From Alphaproteobacteria bacterium (GTDB taxonomy: Bacteria > Pseudomonadota > Alphaproteobacteria > Sphingomonadales > Emcibacteraceae), in the NCBI GenBank assembly GCA_013152755.1, contig JAADFR010000010.1, forward strand, positions 1 through 36,459: a stretch of DNA of 36,459 bases. Reading direction: 5' to 3'. Position numbers and translations under genes: made by a program. The notes below the pieces were generated by a model. The model ran no database searches. It saw only the letters and a list, made by a program, of their open reading frames with translations, and was not told the origin of the DNA. The number at the start of each line of letters is the position of its first letter. Position 1 is the stretch's first letter. Shown here one piece after another: positions 1 through 7,250 of the stretch.

Positions 1-131
1 CCACCGTTACCGCCGCCACCGTTTCCGCCGCCACCGTTTCCGCCGCCACCGTTTCCGCCGCCACCGTTACCGCCGCCGCCGTTACCGCCACCGCCGTTTC
101 CGCCACCGCCGTTACCACCACCGCCGTTACC
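1..131 (-). repeat. 15-bp tandem repeat encoding GGGGN
   Basis: About 8.7 copies of a 15-bp unit (plus strand ccaccgttaccgccg with small variations) run from the left edge to about 131. On the minus strand, in the frame of the gene starting at 1505, each unit reads Asn-Gly-Gly-Gly-Gly. Nine Asn codons occur at exact 15-base spacing (from 6-8 to 126-128). Variation is mainly at third codon positions (GGC/GGT, AAC/AAA-type changes), so the peptide repeat is conserved more than the DNA. The array continues beyond the window. Confidence 0.9.
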
Positions 132-1505
132 CGGCACCGAAGGAAGAGTAATCCTGCTACCAAATCCATCTACGGCTTGGGCGTTGGAGCTGGGCGCTGA
201 TCTGGTATTTGGTTTGGCGAAAAGTTGGTTGAATATATTGGCTGAAAAATCGTTATTGAATGTCCGGCCCGCATCCCCAACGCCGCCGGGAGCGAGGTTT
301 TGCAGCATGGCCAACAGCTGTTCATTCAGCCTTTCTTCCATATCACTAAGGTCTGTACGGGATAACACAACACCGACAATATAGGTTTCCGACGTGCCAT
401 CGCTTTCAAAGCGCATGTTTATGGGTTCGCCGTTGCTCTTGATTAATGTGGTTAATAACCAGCCATTGACGTCACCACTGGCCTTAAAGCCCATATTGAC
501 CGGGGTAGTGTTGGAGGCCAGTTGGTCCATTTCATGGGCGCTCTCACCGATTAGGCTAACCCCGTTGGTGGAGAGTTTGGCCCATTGGCTATTGCCTGTT
601 TCCGCCGTATCTATCACCCGAATTTGATTGCCATTCACGCCAAATATATCCCCGAATGGATGGGATATTTTCATACCTGAGGGTAAGGGGGCGGTGAAAA
701 CATAGAGGCGGTAATGTGCCTTTTCCACATCGGGGATACCGAACGCTTTTACATTCAGGATTCCGTCCTGAAAGAAGGTGTTCTCTTTTGATGTTTCCAG
801 AGCCAAAAGATTTTCGCCTTCAATATTGGCACTCTCCGGCGTAATGCGGATAAAACCGCGATGGGGAATTTTTTTGGCCGGGCCAAAATCCCAGCCAATA
901 TCACCAAAGCTCAATCCGAATTCCGAAATGGCGGAGAAAGGCATGCTATAGGCGGAGGTAGCCGCACGGGCCGCCGCATCAATCACCCGCGCCGCTGATT
1001 CTTGAAGGTCATGGCTGTTGCCAATAAGGGAGGATTCGCCGATTCCCTTCAAAACGCCTGAGGCAAGTTCGGTTATTTTGTCTGATTGTCCGGCAGAACT
1101 GTCAAAATATTTTTGCAGGATAATCAGAGATTCTTCAGAATCATCAAGGGCGGCATCGATAGCCTCTTCCAAGGTGACAGGCTCTACTCTTTTGGGAACT
1201 ACATCCGGAGCATATGGTTTTTTCTTGTTCTGCGGTGAGAATATCGCGCCCTGAGGTACGAGGGCCGCTATTTTATTATTGGCAGATGTCGTCTGTACAG
1301 GGGTATTCTTTGGATCTGAGATAATCATAGTGGATGAATAGGCCATCATATTGTCATCCAGAGCCATGTTTTCATCTATGGTCAGAAGGTCAATTTGATC
1401 CTGCAGGGCATTCTCAATATCATCGTTATTGATCAGGTCGTTATATACCCATGTACTCAGGGCAATTGTGCTTGCCACGGCCAATAATTTATACTTGAAT
1501 TCCAT
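1..1505 (-). CDS. Exported protein with possible Cache-like domain and Gly-Asn repeat tail (C-terminus beyond window)
   Basis: The frame is open without a stop from the ATG at 1505 to the left edge (501 codons), so the gene is truncated by the window, not broken. A stop codon lies immediately upstream of the ATG, which fixes the start; an AGGA-like ribosome site lies about 10 nt before it. Residues 1-20 form a hydrophobic signal or anchor segment. The middle is acidic with no motif I recognise. Residues about 278-395 (IFGVNGNQIRVID ... TYIVGVVLSRTDL) resemble the fold pattern of an extracytoplasmic Cache/PAS-type ligand-binding domain, by eye only. From about residue 459 the chain becomes a GGGGN pentapeptide repeat. 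Such tails act as flexible linkers or wall- or surface-associated segments; the function here is unknown. It is divergent from cobA with a 214-bp shared intergenic region. Confidence 0.8.
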   Translation of the reverse strand, partial: MEFKYKLLAVASTIALSTWVYNDLINNDDIENALQDQIDLLTIDENMALDDNMMAYSSTMIISDPKNTPVQTTSANNKIAALVPQGAIFSPQNKKKPYAPDVVPKRVEPVTLEEAIDAALDDSEESLIILQKYFDSSAGQSDKITELASGVLKGIGESSLIGNSHDLQESAARVIDAAARAATSAYSMPFSAISEFGLSFGDIGWDFGPAKKIPHRGFIRITPESANIEGENLLALETSKENTFFQDGILNVKAFGIPDVEKAHYRLYVFTAPLPSGMKISHPFGDIFGVNGNQIRVIDTAETGNSQWAKLSTNGVSLIGESAHEMDQLASNTTPVNMGFKASGDVNGWLLTTLIKSNGEPINMRFESDGTSETYIVGVVLSRTDLSDMEERLNEQLLAMLQNLAPGGVGDAGRTFNNDFSANIFNQLFAKPNTRSAPSSNAQAVDGFGSRITLPSVPGNGGGGNGGGGNGGGGNGGGGNGGGGNGGGGNGGGGNGGGGNG

Positions 1506-1719
1506 TCACTCTGTTCCTGCACCAAATATATTTTGGTAATTGTTTTTTATCACTTCTATTATTAACTTCCAAGCTATTAAAATGGTGATAATATTCAGGG
1601 TTAATGAAACGTAAATTTCATAGGAATATATGCACGTATGCAAGAGTTTAGCTGGTGTTTCCTGAATATTACATTAATAAAATATATGGGAATGAATAGG
1701 ATAGATTCAGGGTGAAAAT

Positions 1720-2559
1720 ATGACCATAGAAAATATATTGGAAAAATTACCTCGAATAGAGGCTGGATGGGTTTGGCTGGCCGGGGCGGGGCCGGGGGAT
1801 CCGGGGCTGTTGTCACTCTTGACATTGAGGGGCCTGCAACAGGCAGATGTTGTTGTTTATGATGCGCTGGTTAATTCTGAAATACTTGATTTGGCGGGCG
1901 AGGATGCGCAGCTGGAATTTGCCGGAAAGAGGGGCGGCAGGCCTTCTTTGAAACAGGCAGATATATCGGACCGGCTGGTTGAATTGGCCAGAACGGGTAA
2001 AAAGGTGTTAAGGCTTAAAGGCGGCGACCCGTTTGTTTTTGGCCGGGGCGGGGAAGAGGCACGCCATCTGGTGGAAGCAAATATCCCTTTCCGGGTGATT
2101 CCGGGTATCACCGCAGGAATTGGTGGGCTGGCCTATGCGGGGATTCCGGTAACGGACCGTCATACCAATTCGGCGGTGACCTTTCTGACTGGTCACGGTG
2201 AGGACGGGGGGCTGTCAAAAGATATTGACTGGGATGCGCTGGCTAAATCCTCTCCGGTGATTGTGGTATATATGGCCTTGAGCCGGGTTGACCTGATGTG
2301 TCAGCAATTTCTGAAGTCCGGACGCCGGCCAGATGAAGCTGTCGCCATTATCAGCAAGGCGACGACAACGGAACAAAGGGTGTTGGAAACAACATTGGCT
2401 CAGGCCGCAGAGGATGTCAAAAAAGCGAATTTGGCGGCACCTGCTATGATCGTCCTTGGGGAGAATGTTAAATTGAGGGCAGGCCTTGACTGGTACGGTG
2501 CCATGACAGGAAAACTGTTGAATGCGGATTTATCTTTTATAGCCGGGCAGGGAAAATAG
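1720..2559 (+). CDS. cobA: Uroporphyrinogen-III C-methyltransferase (SUMT)
   Basis: This enzyme transfers two methyl groups from S-adenosylmethionine to uroporphyrinogen III to give precorrin-2, the branch point to sirohaem and cobalamin. The 279 residues match a stand-alone SUMT without the CysG dehydrogenase/chelatase part. Visible family motifs are the N-terminal GAGPGDPGLL loop (about residues 22-31), VVVYDALVN, the GKRGG segment, the long RLKGGDPFVFGRGGEE motif, and PGITAGIGGLAYAGIPVTDR. The ATG at 1720 has a purine-rich AGGGTGAAA just upstream. It stands alone, divergent from the repeat-tailed gene and convergent with the next gene; no nitrite or sulfite reductase gene is nearby to say which product it serves. 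Confidence 0.95.
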   Translation: MTIENILEKLPRIEAGWVWLAGAGPGDPGLLSLLTLRGLQQADVVVYDALVNSEILDLAGEDAQLEFAGKRGGRPSLKQADISDRLVELARTGKKVLRLKGGDPFVFGRGGEEARHLVEANIPFRVIPGITAGIGGLAYAGIPVTDRHTNSAVTFLTGHGEDGGLSKDIDWDALAKSSPVIVVYMALSRVDLMCQQFLKSGRRPDEAVAIISKATTTEQRVLETTLAQAAEDVKKANLAAPAMIVLGENVKLRAGLDWYGAMTGKLLNADLSFIAGQGK

Positions 2560-2587
2560 GACAGATTCTGGCACGAGGGTCTTGGCC

Positions 2588-3331
2588 CTAAATATATTTG
2601 ATCAGGAAATAGCGAAACGATATATACAGAGCGATGAATATAACCAGAACCACATAAAGTATGTTCTTGTATGAATCTACGATAAGTGTGAAGATATTTC
2701 TGGCCTCTTGTTCTATCTTTTTATTTTCCTCATCTGTAAGTTCCCGGTCCATACGCAGCGCATTTTTTTTCCACAAGTTCTCTTGATTTTTATAATCCTC
2801 TGCATCCATATCGAAATCTAATTGTAAAGAATTTGCTATCGTTTTTTTATAGCCGAATGCCAGGTCTTTAGATGTAAAATATATGGTTTGAAGTATTGGG
2901 TCGTCTTTAAAGGCGTTCAGAAAAGAACCAACAGTTGTGTCTTTATGGTTATTTACTTTTTTATTTCCATTGATAAGTTCGTCTTGTTTCTGCTGGCTCA
3001 GGGAATAACCTGTTATCATATTCAAAGGCTTAATGGAGAATTGTGTCAGTTGGGGATTTTCTATATCCTTCATTATTTTGGTTTTATCGTTATTATTACC
3101 GGAAAAATCATCGGCAGAATATAACTGGCTAATCAGTGTTCCGCTGGTATTTTGAGATGCCTTTCCAGAGTCCCGATAGCTTGATAAGTCGTTGTAAATA
3201 ATGACTCTATGATGCAATTTATAATTATCTTTAAGGTCGCCTGTTGGCTTGATAACGCTGGCAGTGGCGCCGTGTATCGGAAAAATAATTCCGGTCAGCA
3301 ACATAAGAATAGTTAAGACGTTCGATCTCAT
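2588..3331 (-). CDS. Exported membrane-anchored protein of unknown function
   Basis: I do not recognise this 247-residue protein. Residues 1-24 form a signal peptide (hydrophobic LTILMLLTGIIF, then a small-residue AxA-like site near HGATA). The bulk (about 25-215) is polar, lysine/asparagine-rich and presumably periplasmic. A C-terminal hydrophobic helix (about 222-242, ILYVVLVIFIALYISFRYF) would anchor it in the inner membrane with a short basic tail. A GGTGAAAG element lies upstream of the ATG. It is convergent with cobA (28-nt gap) and divergent from another unknown exported protein, with an AT-rich 223-nt region between them. The AT-rich codon use suggests a lineage-specific gene. Confidence 0.7.
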   Translation of the reverse strand: MRSNVLTILMLLTGIIFPIHGATASVIKPTGDLKDNYKLHHRVIIYNDLSSYRDSGKASQNTSGTLISQLYSADDFSGNNNDKTKIMKDIENPQLTQFSIKPLNMITGYSLSQQKQDELINGNKKVNNHKDTTVGSFLNAFKDDPILQTIYFTSKDLAFGYKKTIANSLQLDFDMDAEDYKNQENLWKKNALRMDRELTDEENKKIEQEARNIFTLIVDSYKNILYVVLVIFIALYISFRYFLIKYI

Positions 3332-3473
3332 AGGATAATCAGTACTTTCACCTTTGACAGCATAGCGCAGGGTAAGCGTAATATATAGGGGGAGAAAGTT
3401 AAAGATCTTTTATTTTTCTGATTTTCTTGCCAAGTTTAAATATAAAAATGGCCAATAGCTATTAATTACTGTT

Positions 3474-3506
3474 TTACAATAATTAATATATGAATTACAA
3501 TAATTA
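3474..3506. repeat. Two 12-bp direct repeats in an AT-rich intergenic region
   Basis: The sequence TTACAATAATTA occurs at 3474-3485 and again at 3495-3506, start to start 21 bp, about two helical turns. It lies between two divergent genes for exported proteins (starts at 3331 and 3555). The spacing suits a pair of regulator half-sites on one DNA face, but AT-rich DNA gives such matches by chance more often. Confidence 0.4.
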
Positions 3507-3554
3507 TAAATATTGATTACCAATGGAAAATATTGACTATGACAAGATTTTTCT

Positions 3555-4124
3555 ATGAATAAGGTGATGGCATGCTTGTTGGGGCTTGTGTTTGTCAGTC
3601 CTGTAGGTAAGTCCTTCGCGGAAGTCTCTGATGACGGTGTAAAGCGAAAACCGCTCCGGGTTATTGTTCGGCCCAGACTGCGCACGCCCAAGCCGGCCCA
3701 GTCTGATGAGGATTCAGAAACCCAGCGCCTTTTTAAACAGCATAATCTGAATTTCAACTGGAAAAATATGCTGAATGACCGGTTCCTGTCCGGTTATGAG
3801 GATAGTGAGGCCTTAAAGAAATATGGTTACGCGGTAAATAACAATATTGGGGCAAGATTACGTATGAAAATTCGGAAAACCGATGATCCTGATAATTTAT
3901 TACATCTGAAAGACTATCGGGATAAACGGATATATTATGATGTTGCCTCAGTCGTAATTAATCCGATGCAGGAAATAAAGCAGGGTTGCAAATCAAAAGA
4001 CCCGAGCAAATGTGCCTATTCATATTACGGCCAGTTCTGGCTAAAATATAATTTGAGGCAGATGGATATTGACCGGGACAGGGCGGATAACAGCCTTGTC
4101 AATCTGATTAAATCTCTGGATTAA
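3555..4124 (+). CDS. Secreted protein of unknown function
   Basis: This 189-residue protein starts with a signal peptide (MNKVMACLLGLVFVSPVGKSFA, cleavage likely after FA at about residue 23). A basic, proline-containing stretch (KRKPLRVIVRPRLRTPKP) follows, then a soluble region with two cysteines near the C-terminus (CKSKDPSKC) that could form a disulfide. No family was recognised. The ribosome site before the ATG at 3555 is weak; no better in-frame start keeps the signal peptide. It is divergent from the membrane-anchored unknown protein at 2588-3331, so the two may form a lineage-specific pair. Its 3' end is 7 nt from that of the M19 dipeptidase. Confidence 0.65.
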   Translation: MNKVMACLLGLVFVSPVGKSFAEVSDDGVKRKPLRVIVRPRLRTPKPAQSDEDSETQRLFKQHNLNFNWKNMLNDRFLSGYEDSEALKKYGYAVNNNIGARLRMKIRKTDDPDNLLHLKDYRDKRIYYDVASVVINPMQEIKQGCKSKDPSKCAYSYYGQFWLKYNLRQMDIDRDRADNSLVNLIKSLD

Positions 4125-4131
4125 ACTTGCC

Positions 4132-5307
4132 TTAATCCGGCAATATTTCCCCAAGTACCCTTAGGGTATTCTCCCCCATGATTTTACGAATATCCGCTTC
4201 GGAAAAACCTTGTTTCAGCAGTTCTTCCGTAATTTGGGCCATGCCGCTGGCATCAAAGGGGGATTTAACGGCACCGTCAAAATCAGATCCCAGTGCCACA
4301 TGATCGACACCCACAAGGTCCGCCGTATATTTGATGGCTTTGACAATGGCTTCGGGGCTGAATTCACAGACCGCCACATCCCAGAAACCAATCCCGATCA
4401 CGCCGCCGGTCCGGGCAACCCCCCTCAGATGGTCATCGCTCAGGTTGCGCTGGTTATCGCATGTGCCACGAACGCCGGTATGTGATGAGACAATAGGTGT
4501 GGAGGTAAAGGCCAGAATATCATCAATCAGAGCCGGAGAGGCATGGGCAATATCAATCAACATACCCCGCTGTTGCATGTCCTCAAAAACCGCGCGGCCA
4601 AAATCGGTCAGTCCGCCGAGGCTAACCCCGTGGGCAGAACCGCCAAGTTCAGTATCGAAGAAATGGGTGGCGGACATCATGCGGAATCCGGCGTCATACA
4701 TTACCTTCACATTGGCAAGGTCGCCTTCCAATACCTGTGCCCCTTCTATCCCAAGGAATCCGGCGGTCAGCTTTTTGCCATTGTGTCGCGCGGCGACAAA
4801 GGACGTCAGATCGTCTTTGGTCTTGATGATGACAAACTGCCCGTTTGATCTTTTGGCATAATCATGGAGCTTTTGTGCCTGATACAAGGCTCGTTCTTTC
4901 AGGCTAGTTAGACTTTTAAAGGGCCAATGTTCGGCCAGTGCCAGCAGGGTAATTTGATCGCTGTCGGCGGTATTTTTGTGGATGTTTAAGCCATTGGGTA
5001 CTTTGCTGACGATGGTAAAGGCCTGAAGGGACAGGTTACCTTCCTGCATGCGGGGCAGATCAACCAGTCCATAATCATGCCTTTCCAAAAGGTCGCGATT
5101 CCACAACAGGAAATCTGCATGAAGGTCAGCAACAATCAGACTGTCATGGAGTTTTTGCGCACGGTCATTCACCGAATAGGGCGGAGGATTGGTGGTTTTA
5201 TTCATATTAGCGTCCATATAGGTCGCATATTCGGGCAGGGCAGCATAATAAATTATCAGAAACAGACCAACTATAATCAACAGATACGCTTTATATTTTT
5301 TCTTCAT
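4132..5307 (-). CDS. Membrane-anchored dipeptidase, peptidase family M19
   Basis: This is a renal-dipeptidase-type zinc hydrolase cleaving dipeptides, including D-amino-acid or unusual ones. The 391 residues begin with an N-terminal anchor (about 8-24) placing the catalytic domain in the periplasm. The expected metal ligands are visible: HxD in DLHADF (H63, D65), Glu in GIEGAQ (E188), His in IDIAHAS (H255), His in VSSHTGVRG (H276), and Asp in LGSDFDG (D342). The order and spacing match the family, so it should be active. It overlaps nothing and appears to be a single-gene unit, divergent from the RarD-type transporter at 5458. Confidence 0.93.
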   Translation of the reverse strand: MKKKYKAYLLIIVGLFLIIYYAALPEYATYMDANMNKTTNPPPYSVNDRAQKLHDSLIVADLHADFLLWNRDLLERHDYGLVDLPRMQEGNLSLQAFTIVSKVPNGLNIHKNTADSDQITLLALAEHWPFKSLTSLKERALYQAQKLHDYAKRSNGQFVIIKTKDDLTSFVAARHNGKKLTAGFLGIEGAQVLEGDLANVKVMYDAGFRMMSATHFFDTELGGSAHGVSLGGLTDFGRAVFEDMQQRGMLIDIAHASPALIDDILAFTSTPIVSSHTGVRGTCDNQRNLSDDHLRGVARTGGVIGIGFWDVAVCEFSPEAIVKAIKYTADLVGVDHVALGSDFDGAVKSPFDASGMAQITEELLKQGFSEADIRKIMGENTLRVLGEILPD

Positions 5308-5457
5308 GACAATTCTCGATTTCCCTTAAATCATACGTTTGATTATATTATGAGGGATAACATAGTTCTTGGCAATAAAAGATATTTATCAGGATATGAT
5401 TGATTTTTCATACATCATAAGATACCTGTGTTATCCCGTGTAATGAAAGTATATTCA

Positions 5458-6381
5458 ATGTCCGAAATCCAGACAGATCATCCTGATGAGAATAATACTG
5501 CTGGCATTGTCTATGCCTTGGGGGCCTTTGTTTTATGGGGTCTAGCCCCACTTTTTTTCAAGGAATTATCCCATGTGGCCGCTCTGGAATTTCTCGGGTT
5601 TCGTATGGTCTGGTCGTTTATATTTCTGATTATTTTGCTGTTTTTCCGGCGGTCCCTGAAAATATTGATACAGGAAATAGGCCAGACTTTTGCGAACAGA
5701 AAATTGCTGTTCATGCTGTTTATGTCGGCAATTTTAATTAGTTCCAACTGGCTTGTGTTTATCTGGGCCGTGGCCAATAATCATGTGATGGAAACCAGCC
5801 TCGGTTATTTTATCAACCCTCTGGCCAGTGTGGCTCTGGGGATGCTGGTTTTGGGCGAGAAGTTGAGCCGGACCAAGCTGGCCGCCGTGGGTCTGGCGGC
5901 CTTCGGGGTTATGTATCTGATTGTTGTGCAGGGAAAATTCCCGTGGGTTGCGTTATTTCTGGCCACAAGCTTTGCCCTCTATGGCCTTATTCGGAAAAAG
6001 GCTGTGATCGGGGCCATTCTGGGGTTATGGGTTGAGATGCTGATGTTATTGCCTTTTGCGGTTGGTTATCTGAGTTATCTCAATTTCTCGAAATCATCCG
6101 GGCGGGTCGGCCATGATGACTATACATTGTTTATGCTTATTATCAGCGGTGCCGTAACGACAATTCCGTTGATGTTTTTTGCTTCAGCTGCCCGCAGACT
6201 GCCGCTGTCACTATTGGGTCTTTTGCAATATATTGCGCCGTCCATGACGCTGCTGATGGCGGTGTTTCTGTGGAATGAGGAATTTACTACGGCCCATATG
6301 GTTGCCTTTAGCTGTATATGGGGGGCGCTGGCCATATATTCGGCAGATAGCTTCTTTCCCGTCAGGAACCGCTGGGGATGA
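5458..6381 (+). CDS. rarD: RarD-type EamA-family transporter
   Basis: This is an inner-membrane protein of the RarD branch of the drug/metabolite transporter superfamily, with about ten hydrophobic helices in two EamA halves. The N-terminal GIVYALGAFVLWGLAPLFFKEL matches the RarD signature, and NWLVFIWAV and LGYFINPL are also typical. Its substrate is not established. Three in-frame starts exist: GTG 5428, ATG 5443 and ATG 5458. I choose 5458 because GAAAG lies about 8 nt before it and the length (307 residues) is then close to the usual ~300. The last 20 bases overlap the 3' end of the convergent cyclase-family gene. Confidence 0.88.
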   Translation: MSEIQTDHPDENNTAGIVYALGAFVLWGLAPLFFKELSHVAALEFLGFRMVWSFIFLIILLFFRRSLKILIQEIGQTFANRKLLFMLFMSAILISSNWLVFIWAVANNHVMETSLGYFINPLASVALGMLVLGEKLSRTKLAAVGLAAFGVMYLIVVQGKFPWVALFLATSFALYGLIRKKAVIGAILGLWVEMLMLLPFAVGYLSYLNFSKSSGRVGHDDYTLFMLIISGAVTTIPLMFFASAARRLPLSLLGLLQYIAPSMTLLMAVFLWNEEFTTAHMVAFSCIWGALAIYSADSFFPVRNRWG

Positions 6382-7177
6382 TCGCAAATACCCGGGCCGG
6401 AAAGCCTGATCCCTGATAGGCTTTGGGCCAGCTGGCGATGATCATGGCGCCGGATTCTGGTAACTTGTCCAGATTTGTCATCATTTCAATCTGATATTTA
6501 TTGTGGCTGAGGAAGTATATTTCAAGGGTAAAATCCAGTCTGGACGCTGCCGTTCCGGGATCGGTGTCTGATGTCTCATGGCCAATGGCCGTTATATTTC
6601 GCGTGGTGATCAGATACTCTAGAACTGATCGAGACCAACCGGGGGTATGGGCAATATTATTTTCATCCCGGTTATAAAATTTTACCGGGTCGGGCCATCT
6701 TTTGGACCAGTCCGTGCGCAGCGCAACAAAGGATTTCTCCGGGATCGGGCCATTTCTGCTTTCCCAACTGATGACATCCTCCAGCGAAACCTGATAGTCG
6801 GGATCCGTCCTGACCCGTTCATGAATATCCAGCACCACAAGCGGTAATATCATTTCGCTGACCGGAATGTCATCCAGATAGCGTTTGCCTTTGATGAAAT
6901 GGGCAGGGGCATCCACATGGGTGCCCCATTGGCCAGGGAGTTGATAATAATAGATCAGTGCGCCTGATCCCACAGTACCAACGCCCGGATCATAGTGAAA
7001 CAGGGTTTCAATCTTCTCACCCTTTAATCCCGGCCCGTGGGGAATATCGGGGTGAAAGCTATGGGTCAGGTCAATATAACTGGCCTTGGAAAAATCAAAT
7101 TCCCGGTTGGGATATAAGGCAAGGGCGACCAAAAGGACCGCTCCCGTCATAAATATATATATCAGGCCTTTTCCCAT
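6362..7177 (-). CDS. Cyclase-family metal-dependent hydrolase (kynurenine-formamidase-like fold)
   Basis: The 271 residues carry the hallmark of the family (PF04199): IDLTHSFHPDIP near residue 35 and WGTHVDAPAHF at 84-94, with the metal-binding H87, D89 and H93. Members hydrolyse amide or lactone-like bonds, for example N-formylkynurenine or isatin. The exact substrate cannot be read from sequence. A hydrophobic segment at residues 4-22 suggests an anchored or exported form, unlike cytoplasmic KynB. A GAGG ribosome site lies 6-7 nt before the ATG. It lies downstream of the TonB-dependent receptor on the same strand, but the intrinsic terminator between them argues for separate transcription. 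Confidence 0.87.
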   Translation of the reverse strand: MGKGLIYIFMTGAVLLVALALYPNREFDFSKASYIDLTHSFHPDIPHGPGLKGEKIETLFHYDPGVGTVGSGALIYYYQLPGQWGTHVDAPAHFIKGKRYLDDIPVSEMILPLVVLDIHERVRTDPDYQVSLEDVISWESRNGPIPEKSFVALRTDWSKRWPDPVKFYNRDENNIAHTPGWSRSVLEYLITTRNITAIGHETSDTDPGTAASRLDFTLEIYFLSHNKYQIEMMTNLDKLPESGAMIIASWPKAYQGSGFPARVFAIIPSGS

Positions 7178-7191
7178 GGGGTTGCCTCACC

Positions 7192-7223
7192 AAAAAATGC
7201 CGATGAGGGTTAGCTCATCGACA
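7192..7223 (-). terminator. Intrinsic (rho-independent) terminator after the TonB-dependent receptor
   Basis: On the minus strand a 10-bp stem (TGTCGATGAG paired with CTCATCGGCA, one G-T wobble) encloses the 6-nt loop CTAACC and is followed directly by six T residues. It starts 28 nt after the receptor stop codon. This is the clearest terminator in the window. Confidence 0.9.
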
Positions 7224-7250
7224 GTAGTTTTAGGGACCAAAGTCAAAATT

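Noticed and set aside
1-131. CRISPR array
   Set aside because: The repeats are contiguous 15-bp units without spacers and keep an amino-acid frame; it is a coding repeat.
3410-3757. 115-codon minus-strand frame overlapping the secreted protein gene at 3555
   Set aside because: It is antisense to a gene with a good signal peptide and shows no domain; treated as a shadow frame.
4120-4145. Inverted repeat TTGCC/GGCAA between convergent genes as a terminator
   Set aside because: The stem is only 5 bp and has no proper T-run on either strand.
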